Shown here piece after piece: positions 7,779-14,477 of a stretch of 24,982 bases of DNA. This DNA is from Nitrosomonadales bacterium (GTDB taxonomy: Bacteria > Pseudomonadota > Gammaproteobacteria > Burkholderiales > Gallionellaceae). The position numbers were made by a program, and so were the translations under genes. Below the pieces are notes generated by a model. That model was not told where the DNA came from, made no database searches, and worked only from the letters and a program-made list of their open reading frames with translations. Location of the stretch: NCBI GenBank assembly GCA_016721605.1, contig JADKHS010000032.1, positions 1-24,982 on the forward strand, in the 5' to 3' direction. Position 1 is the first letter of the stretch, and every line of letters starts with the position of its first letter.

Positions 7779-9798
7779 AAGGCACGATCATTAGCGCCAC
7801 AATGTTCATAATTTTGATTAGCGGATTGATGGCAGGGCCAGCGGTATCTTTATAAGGATCGCCGACGGTATCGCCCGTTACCGCTGCCTTGTGGGCTTCG
7901 GAGCCTTTGCCGCCGAAGTTGCCCTCTTCAATATATTTTTTGGCGTTATCCCATGCGCCACCCCCGTTGGTCATGGAAATTGCCACGAAAATGCCAGTCA
8001 CGATGGCGCCAACGAGCACCCCGCCCAATGCTTGTGCGCCAAGGGCTAAGCCAACAATTACCGGGACCGCAACCGGCAGCAATGAGGGCACGACCATTTC
8101 CCTGATAGCGGCTTTGGTCAACATATCAACGCAGGTTCCATATTCAGGCTTGCCGGTACCTTCCAAGATGCCGGGAATTTCCTTGAATTGGCGGCGCACT
8201 TCCACCACCACAGAACTGGCGGCGCGACCGACCGCTGCCATGGCTATGGCCGCGAACAAGTAGGGCACCATGCCGCCGATAAAAAGGCCGATGATTACCT
8301 TGTGATTAGATAAATCGAAAGTTAATCCCGGGTGATTGAAAGAAAGCGCATGGGTGTAATCGGCAAACAGCACCAGTGCCGCGAGGCCAGCAGAGCCGAT
8401 GGCGTAGCCCTTGGTCACGGCCTTGGTGGTATTGCCTACCGCGTCGAGGGGGTCTGTGATGTTGCGGATGTTGTTCGGCAGCTTGGCCATTTCGGCAATA
8501 CCACCGGCGTTGTCGGTGATCGGGCCAAAGGCATCAAGCGCCACGATGATCCCAGCCATAGAGAGCATCGAGGTCGCGGCGATAGCGATCCCATACAATC
8601 CGGCCCGTTCATAGGCACTCCAGATGGCCATGCACACCCCCAATACTGGCGCAGCGGTAGACTTCATTGATACTCCCAAGCCAGCGATCACATTGGTGCC
8701 GTGACCAGTGGTGGAGGCTTCAGCAATATGTCTTACCGGGCTGTATTCAGTCGCTGTGTAGTATTCGGTGATCCACACCAGCGCGGCCGTCAGCGCCAGT
8801 CCAACGAGAGCCGAACCATATAACGCGTTAACGGAATAAACGCCGTTGTCGCCCATTAGCCACTGGGTGATGGGATAGAAAGCGATCAGCACCAACACGG
8901 CAGATGCTATCAAGCCGCGATAGAGCGCATTCATAATCTTGCCACCTTCCCGTGCCGTTACGAAATAGGTGCCGACGATGGAAGCGATGATCGAGAACCC
9001 GCCCAGCGCCAGTGGGTAAATCACCGCGTTGGAGCCGGAATTGGCCATCAACAAACCACCCAAGAGCATGGTAGCGATAATGGTTACGACATAGGTCTCA
9101 AACAGGTCGGCAGCCATGCCAGCGCAATCGCCGACATTGTCGCCAACGTTATCGGCAATCACCGCCGGGTTACGCGGGTCGTCCTCGGGAATCCCCACTT
9201 CAACCTTGCCCACCAAGTCTGCGCCTACGTCAGCCCCTTTGGTGAAGATGCCGCCGCCCAGACGGGCAAAGATAGAAATCAGCGAGCCGCCGAAAGCCAG
9301 ACCGACCAAGGCATGGGTTGCTTCCATCGGGGTGCTGTCCATTGAAATAGTAAGAAAGGCATAGTAACCCGCTACACCCAGCAAACCCAAGCCGACTACC
9401 AACATGCCGGTGATGGCCCCCCCTTTGAAAGCTACATTCAATGCTGCGTTGAGGCCGGCGTGTGCAGCTTGCGCGGTACGCACGTTGGCGCGCACCGACA
9501 CGTGCATACCGATATAGCCGGTTAGACCCGACAAAATCGCGCCGAGGGCGAAGCCTATAGCGGTTTTCCAACCCAGCTCCGGTATAAATAAAATTACCAG
9601 AAACAGCGTTACGCCGACGATGCCTATCGTGCTGTATTGCCGGTTCAGGTAGGCAGAAGCGCCTTCCTGTATGGCAGCGGCGATTTCGCGCATGCGATCA
9701 TTGCCGGTGGGCTGGGCCAAAATCCATTTAACGGAAACAGCTCCATATACGAGCGCCCCTATTGCGCATAACAGGGCAAATATCAGGCCACCAGACAT
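7771..9798 (-). CDS. hppA: Membrane-bound proton-pumping pyrophosphatase (K+-independent type)
   Basis: A 675-residue protein with about 16 membrane helices that couples hydrolysis of pyrophosphate to proton export. The cytoplasmic active-site loops are present: DVGADLVGKVE, DDPRNPAVIADNVGDNVGDCAG, and the last loop GDPYKDTAGPAINPLIK. In the motif GNTTKAVTKG the residue after TT is Lys, where K+-requiring enzymes have Ala; by the known rule this indicates K+-independent H+ pumping. GGGAG precedes the ATG. It lies downstream of the PPi-dependent phosphofructokinase on the same strand, separated by a MITE, so two PPi-using functions are neighbours. A 13-base tandem array crosses its stop codon. 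Confidence 0.96.
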   Translation of the reverse strand: MSGGLIFALLCAIGALVYGAVSVKWILAQPTGNDRMREIAAAIQEGASAYLNRQYSTIGIVGVTLFLVILFIPELGWKTAIGFALGAILSGLTGYIGMHVSVRANVRTAQAAHAGLNAALNVAFKGGAITGMLVVGLGLLGVAGYYAFLTISMDSTPMEATHALVGLAFGGSLISIFARLGGGIFTKGADVGADLVGKVEVGIPEDDPRNPAVIADNVGDNVGDCAGMAADLFETYVVTIIATMLLGGLLMANSGSNAVIYPLALGGFSIIASIVGTYFVTAREGGKIMNALYRGLIASAVLVLIAFYPITQWLMGDNGVYSVNALYGSALVGLALTAALVWITEYYTATEYSPVRHIAEASTTGHGTNVIAGLGVSMKSTAAPVLGVCMAIWSAYERAGLYGIAIAATSMLSMAGIIVALDAFGPITDNAGGIAEMAKLPNNIRNITDPLDAVGNTTKAVTKGYAIGSAGLAALVLFADYTHALSFNHPGLTFDLSNHKVIIGLFIGGMVPYLFAAIAMAAVGRAASSVVVEVRRQFKEIPGILEGTGKPEYGTCVDMLTKAAIREMVVPSLLPVAVPVIVGLALGAQALGGVLVGAIVTGIFVAISMTNGGGAWDNAKKYIEEGNFGGKGSEAHKAAVTGDTVGDPYKDTAGPAINPLIKIMNIVALMIVPLL

Positions 9799-9809
9799 TA
9801 GTTTCTCCC

Positions 9810-9971
9810 TAAAGGCACCTCTAAAAATTCAGAGTTCTAAACAAGACTAGGCGCGAATAATTGATATGTCAGGAAACATTTTTGTAAGTAACAAAGTATT
9901 GTGACAAGACGGTTAAGCAGGCAATCCCCGAAGAGGATGCCCGCAAATCTCAATTTTTAGAGATGCCTTAT
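9810..9971. mobile_element. MITE-like element, copy 2
   Basis: A non-coding element of about 158-162 bases with terminal inverted repeats AAGGCACCTCTAAAAATT (9812-9829) and its complement with one mismatch (9952-9969). It belongs to the same family as copy 1 at 5910-6058 but lies in the opposite orientation. It fills the whole pfp-hppA gap: its right end contains the TAA of pfp (9968-9970) and its left end begins 12 bases before the hppA ATG, so it probably affects hppA expression. Confidence 0.8.
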
Positions 9972-11226
9972 ACCTTAAACCCGTCCAGCTTCTTGGGTAC
10001 CGCCACATTCTTGAGCCGAACATACTGTGGCAAGCCGTCTTTATAAGGTGGGTAATCTTCGCCCTTGATCAGCGGAGCGAGGTATGCACGGCACTTGTCG
10101 GTAATGCCGAAACCATCCTTGGTAATAAAGTTGCGCGGCATCATTTTTTCTACATTAGCCACCTTCTTGAGCGGGGCAACGCCAATTTTCCATTTGTAAG
10201 GCTTGTCGGCGAGCCGGACAATGGTAGGCATGACAGCGTTTTCGCCCTTCAACGCCAGCTGCACCGCGGCCTTGCCGAGCGCATAGGCCTGTTCGACGTC
10301 GGTCTTGGAAGCGATATGGCGCGCGGCACGTTGCAGGTAATCAGCTACCGCCCAATGGAATTTATAACCCAACGCATCCTTCACCATGTTGGCTACCACC
10401 GGCGCTACGCCACCCAGCTGGGCGTGACCGAAAGCGTCCCGCAACCCCTGGTCGGAGAGAAATTTGCCGTCAGCACCTTGCACACCTTCTGATACCACAA
10501 CTGAGCAATAGCCATGCTGCTTTACCATGGCATCGACTTTGGCCAGAAATTTTTCTTTATTGAATGGGATTTCGGGAAACAGGATGACGATGGGCAACTC
10601 GCAATTCGGATCCGAGGCCAAACCACCGGCAGCGGCTATCCAGCCAGCATGCCTGCCCATCACTTCCACCACGAATACCTTGGTTGAGGTCTTGGCCATG
10701 GAAGCAACGTCAAAACTGGCCTCGCGTACTGATACGGCGACGTATTTGGCGACCGAGCCGAAACCAGGGCAACAGTCGGTGATGGGCAAATCATTGTCTA
10801 CCGTTTTGGGTACGTGGATTGCCTGGATGGGGTAACCCATTTTATCCGACAACTGCGAAACTTTCAGGCAAGTATCAGCAGAATCACCGCCGCCGTTATA
10901 AAAGAAATAACCGATGTTGTGCGCCTTGAAGACTTCGATCAGCCGCTCGTACTGCAATCTATTTTCTTCAATACCTTTTAGCTTAAAGCGGCAGGAACCG
11001 AATGCACCGGACGGCGTGTAGCGCAGTGCCGCAATGGACTTGGCGGAATCCTTGGTCGTATCGATCAGGTCTTCAGTCAGCGCGCCGATGATGCCGTTAC
11101 GGCCTGCGTAGACTTTGCCGATTTTGTCCTTATGTGCACGCGCCGTTTCGATCCACCGCAAGCCGATGCGTTGATTACTGCGGTTACGCCGCCGGATTGG
11201 GCATAAAATGCATTTTTCTTTGTCAT
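9968..11226 (-). CDS. pfp: Pyrophosphate-dependent 6-phosphofructokinase, frameshifted near its start
   Basis: PPi-PFK reversibly phosphorylates fructose 6-phosphate with pyrophosphate in place of ATP. The main frame (11161-9968, 397 codons) has GGGDSADT, the catalytic PKTVDNDLP segment, and MGRHAGWIAAA, typical of the PPi-dependent long class. It begins abruptly at IETARAHKDKIG. The missing N-terminus is encoded just upstream in another frame: ATG at 11226-11224, with GGAG 11 bases ahead, gives MTKKNAFYAQSGGVTAVINA, the phosphate-binding Gly-rich loop. The two parts are offset by one deleted base around 11160. If the deletion is real the enzyme lacks its PPi-binding loop and should be dead; if it is a sequence error the gene is intact at about 419 residues. 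It lies upstream of hppA on the same strand. Confidence 0.88.
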
Positions 11227-11372
11227 GTGGTTGATAACTCCATATGAATTTATTGAATTTTTTAACTATTGATTGGTAATGCAGAAATTTATCTTACTCC
11301 TTTTTTAAGGGCTCAGATAATCAAATAATGGGCCTGCATTTGGCGCAATGCCTGTTATTTACTGGCAGGTGA

Positions 11373-11556
11373 CTAGCCTGCCAACTCATTGGCCAATATC
11401 TCAGCCTGCTTTAACACCGTTTCAGTGGCAAGCAACTGCATGTCTGGCGGGTAGCCAAATTGACGCAAGGTTCGACGCATAAATGTAGTCATAGCCCAAA
11501 CGCTCGAACAGCTTGATGGCGAAATCTTCGATGGCGGATTCAGTGAGCTTGGTCAT
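11373..11556 (-). pseudogene. hsdR: HsdR remnant: N-terminus joined to C-terminus
   Basis: From ATG 11556 the frame reads MTKLTESAIEDFAIKLFERL and on to YDYIYA, the start of a type I restriction endonuclease subunit. At about 11475 it joins, in another frame, a segment reading RRTLRQFGYPPDMQLLATET and ending NELAG, which resembles the HsdR C-terminus, with a TAG at 11373-11375. About 900 or more residues (helicase and nuclease domains) are missing. The start overlaps the end of the HEPN pseudogene. Confidence 0.75.
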
Positions 11557-11830
11557 TCCCGTTTCTGTGGTTTTGCGCCAGCGTGGCACGAATACTCTCT
11601 TCGGGTGCGGGCAGATTCTTGTCGATCATGGCTGCGATCGTCAACGAGGGAAATGCCGCTTTCCTGTCGTCCGGCAACAACTGCGTGACTTCGGAAAGCG
11701 TCTGCAAGTCGCGCAACGCGACATCGTAGAGCACCTCGTCGACGGCGATGTCGCCGCGCATCCGAATACGTTGGATTTTTGCGATAGCGTCCAGGATATG
11801 CAGCGCGTAGGGCTGTCACGGCCTGCTCAT
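11540..11830 (-). pseudogene. HEPN-domain (DUF86) toxin, inactivated
   Basis: The gene begins with an ATGA overlap on the nucleotidyltransferase stop (ATG at 11830-11828), the usual MNT-HEPN arrangement. Codon 5 is TGA; the frame then continues PYALHILDAIAKIQRIRMRG and on through DLQTLSEVTQLLPDDRKAAF, a normal HEPN helix set. From PSL it jumps to IDKNLPAPEESIRA, the family's C-terminal helix. The stretch that should hold the RNase motif Rx4-6H (RN..VH.Y) is absent, so roughly 30 residues have been deleted. In the active family this protein is an RNase toxin neutralised by AMPylation by its MNT partner. Here both the early stop and the active-site deletion should make it harmless. It runs into the start of an hsdR remnant. 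Confidence 0.75.
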
Positions 11831-12117
11831 AACTCCACCGCCTCGCCCGTCACCCGCTCGCGGATATGCCGGTTAAGTTCATGCCCCGGCACCAGCTCCA
11901 CCTTCCGGTGCAGCAGCTTCTCCAGCCCGAGGGCAAGCGGCATACGCTGGGTGAACAGATCATAACCGCGCGGGAAATCCACCAGAAAATCCACGTCACT
12001 ATCGGGCCGTTCCTCGCGCCGGGCAACCGAACCAAACACCCGGATATGCCGTGCGCCATATTGCCGCGCCAGAGCCTCGATCCGGTTTTTATTTAGCCGC
12101 AATTCATCCAATAACAT
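11827..12117 (-). CDS. MNT-type nucleotidyltransferase antitoxin (MntA family)
   Basis: A 96-residue minimal nucleotidyltransferase with the motif GSVARREERPDSDVDFLVDF at about residues 29-48: GS, then the DxD pair that binds metal-NTP in this fold. Proteins of this family act as antitoxins that AMPylate a tyrosine in the partner HEPN toxin. The GxARG part is altered to ARREE, which occurs in family members and does not by itself show loss of function. AGAGG precedes the ATG. The partner immediately downstream (4-base overlap) is broken, so this is an orphaned antitoxin. Confidence 0.85.
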   Translation of the reverse strand: MLLDELRLNKNRIEALARQYGARHIRVFGSVARREERPDSDVDFLVDFPRGYDLFTQRMPLALGLEKLLHRKVELVPGHELNRHIRERVTGEAVEL

Positions 12118-12160
12118 TTTGCCTCTCTAATACTCACATTGCTCAAACCAGAAGCGCCCA

Positions 12161-12565
12161 TCAATTCTCATGTGCCAGCACAGATAATGCCGCCCTCGCC
12201 AAAAAACCGCTCCGGGTTTCATGATGGCTGGTCACATATTGGTCAATCCGGTGCAACACAAACTTCGGCAAGCTGATATTCACCCGTTCCGGCTTGCTAT
12301 CCAGCTCGCTCAAATCCACCTCAACAAAGCCCCAGACCGCACCCTTAAAATCTTTTTGAGATCTTAATTCATCAATCTTTGTGACTTTAAAATCGATCGC
12401 CTCACCCAATTCCAGCAAGGTTTCAATGTGGCCGATCACCGCCTCTTTGGTATTGGAAATAGCCTCTTCGATGGTGTCGCCGTAAGAAAAGCACCCGGGA
12501 ACATCTGGTACGGTCACCCCATAGGATGTCCCCGTGTCTTTATGAATTGCAATTGGAAATAACAT
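12161..12565 (-). CDS. hicB: HicB family antitoxin
   Basis: A 134-residue HicB: an N-terminal partial RNase-H-like domain (FPIAIHKDTGTSYGVTVPDV, PGCFSYGDTIEEAI) and a C-terminal ribbon-helix-helix DNA-binding domain (RVNISLPKFVLHRIDQYV and on to RSGFLARAAL). HicB binds and blocks the HicA mRNA interferase and represses the operon. The upstream toxin gene ends 134 bases before this start, whereas hicA and hicB normally abut or overlap. The gap holds ten copies of an octamer that reach to within 14 bases of this ATG. The only ribosome site candidate is GAGAAGA, next to the repeat array, so translation may depend on it. Confidence 0.9.
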   Translation of the reverse strand: MLFPIAIHKDTGTSYGVTVPDVPGCFSYGDTIEEAISNTKEAVIGHIETLLELGEAIDFKVTKIDELRSQKDFKGAVWGFVEVDLSELDSKPERVNISLPKFVLHRIDQYVTSHHETRSGFLARAALSVLAHEN

Positions 12566-12578
12566 AATTTGTCTTCTC

Positions 12579-12658
12579 GTGTCTTCGTGTCTTCGTGTCT
12601 TCGTGTCTTCGTGTCTTCGTGTCTTCGTGTCTTCGTGTCTTCGTGTCCTCGTGTCTTC
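12579..12658. repeat. Octamer tandem array (10 copies) between hicA and hicB
   Basis: GTGTCTTC repeats ten times in register from 12579 to 12658, with one variant unit (GTGTCCTC, 12643-12650) and a degenerate unit before it (12571-12578). On the mRNA strand the unit reads GAAGACAC, which contains the weakly Shine-Dalgarno-like GAAGA. Eight is not a multiple of three, so copy number would change phase if it were translated. The plus-strand open frame through it looks like a by-product of the repeat. Confidence 0.95.
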
Positions 12659-12699
12659 AAATATCGTCGCTTATCGCATATCCGTTTGCCACACTTTGA

Positions 12700-12885
12700 T
12701 TACTTTTTAAGCCCTGCCTGTTTCAAGATGCTGCGAACCGTTCCGAGCGGCAAATCCTTTTTCGGGTGTGGCACCGTAACCAGACCTGCTTTTGCCGGAT
12801 GTTTCAGATGGTGATGACTACCTTTGGTTCTGACAATCTGCCAGCCATCGTCTTGCAGCATTTGAAGGATTGTTCTTGAATCCAT
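12700..12885 (-). CDS. hicA: HicA family mRNA interferase toxin
   Basis: A 61-residue HicA with the small double-stranded-RNA-binding-like fold. MDSRTILQMLQDDGW is followed by the catalytic-histidine region TKGSHHHLKHP and VTVPHPKKDLPLGTVRSILKQAGL. It cleaves mRNA when not bound by HicB. It appears intact. AGGA lies five bases ahead of the ATG. A TTGACG -35 and an ATTAAT -10 (17-base spacing) lie upstream, with a 16-base palindrome over the -10, so it is probably the first gene of the unit and repressed by the HicAB complex. The toxin-first order is standard for hicAB. Confidence 0.92.
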   Translation of the reverse strand: MDSRTILQMLQDDGWQIVRTKGSHHHLKHPAKAGLVTVPHPKKDLPLGTVRSILKQAGLKK

Positions 12886-12914
12886 ATGAGTCCTATATCA
12901 AATGCCAACGGGCG

Positions 12915-12948
12915 TGTGTATTAATACACAAAAATTGGAGTGCGTCAA
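12915..12948 (-). promoter_or_regulatory. hicA promoter with palindromic operator
   Basis: TGTGTATTAATACACA (12915-12930) is a perfect 16-base palindrome starting 30 bases before hicA. It covers a candidate -10 (ATTAAT, 12920-12925) paired with TTGACG (12943-12948, minus strand) at 17 bases. Further GTGTAT half-sites occur at 12953-12966. This is where a HicB ribbon-helix-helix dimer would be expected to bind; binding is inferred. Confidence 0.6.
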
Positions 12949-12981
12949 ATTTGTGTATTTATGTGTATATCAGAGCACACT

Positions 12982-13125
12982 CTAAACTGCCACCCGCACT
13001 TCGCCACTCATCAGCTTGGGCAGCAAGTTACGCTATCCGGCGTGTAGATATAATCATAGCCCCAAACGCTCGAACAGCTTGATGGCGAAGTCTTCGATGG
13101 CGCTTTCGGTCAGCTTGCTAGGCAT
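12982..13125 (-). pseudogene. hsdR start fused to hsdS end (type I R-M remnant)
   Basis: From ATG 13125 the sequence reads MPSKLTESAIEDFAIKLFER, and after a one-base shift at the GGGG near 13063, YDYIYTPDS: an HsdR N-terminus closely resembling the one at 11556. It then joins LLPKLMSGEVRVAV with TAG at 12982-12984, which resembles the C-terminal end of an HsdS specificity subunit. The ATG lies three bases after the stop of the RHH antitoxin gene, as in an operon. Confidence 0.65.
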
Positions 13126-13128
13126 AGC

Positions 13129-13377
13129 CTATAAAATTTCATCGCCTGCTTGCGGCGGCACGCCGCCCGTGCGGTTCAACAAGGCCAGCGCCGCTTCCAG
13201 ATTGCCGCGCTTTGCACGTTCCTGAAAATAATCAGCCGTCTTGATCGCTGCCAGTTTCTCGGCAATCGCAGTCACAATAAACTGGTTGAGCGAAGTGCCA
13301 TCATCCCGCGCGACCTGCTCAACGGACTGCTTGAGTGAAGCGGGCAATCGCAAAGCGTAATTGCTAGTCGTTCCCAT
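13129..13377 (-). CDS. Ribbon-helix-helix antitoxin of a PIN-domain module
   Basis: An 82-residue protein with an N-terminal ribbon-helix-helix domain, YALRLPASLKQSVEQVARDD and on through TSLNQFIVTAIAEKL, and a C-terminal tail (DYFQERAKRGNLEAAL, LNRTGG) of the kind that wraps a PIN toxin. AAGGAG lies ahead of the ATG, inside the 3' end of the upstream PIN gene, with a 14-base overlap. Toxin-before-antitoxin order is less common for PIN pairs. It appears intact, while the toxin partner is frameshifted. Confidence 0.75.
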   Translation of the reverse strand: MGTTSNYALRLPASLKQSVEQVARDDGTSLNQFIVTAIAEKLAAIKTADYFQERAKRGNLEAALALLNRTGGVPPQAGDEIL

Positions 13378-13793
13378 CGCGTAGCTCCTTTAAAAAATCA
13401 CTCTGCTTCATCACCCTGATATGGAACTTTTCCGCCGAGGGCAAAAAATCCCTGGTATTAAACGTCACAATGGCATCAGCCTGTCCACTCACCGCCGCCT
13501 CCAGCACCATGTCATCGTTAGCATCCTTGAGCTGCGGACGCCACAGATAAAACACCTCAACCGGCACAACCATGCCAGCCAATACATCCAGCAAATTATT
13601 CACATCTGCCGCCGACACCCGCGCCGCCTTTAAATGAACTGGGCGAAGCAACACTGCCTCATACTCCATAAACAACGGCACGCTTGCGACCGTTTTAATA
13701 TCGCCCTGCAAGATGCGGCGCATGATTTCCGCCGCAGCCCCGGCGGCTGCGCACAGCCGCCACTAAAACATTGGTGTCCAGAATTATCGTCAT
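13364..13793 (-). pseudogene. PIN-domain toxin (COG1569 type), frameshifted
   Basis: The main frame (13723-13364) reads MRRILQGDIKTVASVPLFME and on through WRPQLKDANDDMVLEAAV and ADAIVTFNTRDF, the middle and C-terminal acidic clusters of a PIN-domain RNase. The first segment is in another frame: ATG at 13793 gives MTIILDTNVLVAAVRSR, with the first catalytic Asp at residue 6. A one-base indel in the CCGGGG run near 13740 separates them. With the shift the protein lacks its first catalytic aspartate; corrected, it would be about 142 residues and complete. A palindrome ATATTGC-CA-GCAATAT (13792-13807) covers the start codon and could be an operator. Confidence 0.75.
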
Positions 13794-13857
13794 ATTGCCA
13801 GCAATATTATTCTTAAACGGTAAGCATGGCAACCATCCTGTTGTTGATCGCCCTTGA

Positions 13858-13880
13858 ACTGTCCGGAATTACCGGACAGT
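13858..13880. repeat. Hairpin sequence between the PIN and RhuM genes
   Basis: ACTGTCCGG, five bases, CCGGACAGT: a perfect 9-base stem. It has no T-run on either side, so an operator or a structural RNA element is as likely as a terminator. Confidence 0.4.
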
Positions 13881-13908
13881 CGCTGCTATTGCTGGCCATC
13901 GGAGACAG

Positions 13909-14184
13909 CTATTCAAATCCGCAATGTGCATTTTTTGCATATTGCTTTTTTCGGCGGCCTTCAGTTTGAACTGCTAAGAAATCCTTAGCAGTTGCGCTTT
14001 CAGCAAACTCTACGCCTTGAAAGATATTTTTCAAGTGCATCAGAATATTCTCAGGCGTGGTATCAAACACCTCACTCATTTGTCGCTGCGTGGGCCAGAC
14101 ATTATCCTGCTCAATACGCACATCAATCTGCGTTTTGTCGTCTGCAGTCTGATAAATGGCGACTTGGTCTGTTGTGTTAATCAC
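13909..14184 (-). pseudogene. RhuM-family protein, truncated
   Basis: A 91-residue open frame from GTG 14184 (GGGGAG eight bases upstream). It matches the N-terminal part of RhuM-type proteins: DDKTQIDVRIEQDNVWPTQR, QMSEVFDTTPENILMHLKNI, then FAESATAKDFLAVQTEGRRK. Full RhuM proteins are about 330 residues, so only the first quarter remains and the end (KNAHCGFE) looks like read-through. Genes of this family are frequent passengers in type I restriction operons, which fits the hsd remnants around it. Its biochemical function is not established. Confidence 0.7.
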
Positions 14185-14212
14185 AACATTCTCCCCATCG
14201 GTTTAACAAGCT

Positions 14213-14245
14213 CACCACCAACCGAGCATTTCTTGGTTGGTGGTG
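14213..14245. repeat. 11-base-stem inverted repeat upstream of the RhuM fragment
   Basis: CACCACCAACC (14213-14223) and GGTTGGTGGTG (14235-14245) pair perfectly around an 11-base loop, about 30 bases before the RhuM start. There is no T-run. It could be an operator or the end of a lost upstream unit. Confidence 0.5.
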
Positions 14246-14260
14246 GATAAATTGCACCGA

Positions 14261-14346
14261 CTAGGTTTTCAAGATGCCACCCTTATTAAGCCGATCAAAC
14301 AGCTTGATGGCCAAATTTTTATTGGCAGAGATGGTGAGTTTTTTTC
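14261..14346 (-). pseudogene. Possible third hsdR start, degenerate
   Basis: The minus strand reads KKLTISANKNLAIKLFDRLN and then a TAG at 14261-14263. This parallels KLTESAIEDFAIKLFERLGY at the two clear HsdR remnants, with identity at about half of the positions and a shared nucleotide core (ACAGCTTGATGGC). It may be an older, diverged relic. The match is short. Confidence 0.35.
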
Positions 14347-14477
14347 GATTAGGTACCGAACCCCGACTCAATGAAACTCACTTTGCTTTCTTTCATTTTT
14401 TTCCAATACTTAGTTAACTTATTTATTGTTTGAACTTCATAAATAAACAACCAATATTCAATTCAAATTCAATGAAT

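Noticed and set aside
11363..11383. TGGCAGG-N7-CCTGCCA hairpin as terminator
   Set aside because: It overlaps the stop of the hsdR remnant and has no T-run; possibly chance or a relic.
12579..12658. CRISPR-like repeat
   Set aside because: Units are 8 bases with no spacers and no cas genes nearby; this is a simple tandem repeat.
12569..12814. Plus-strand 81-codon frame across the octamer array
   Set aside because: Its residues are a simple product of the repeat (RVFVSSCL units) and it continues antisense to hicA; there is no ribosome site.
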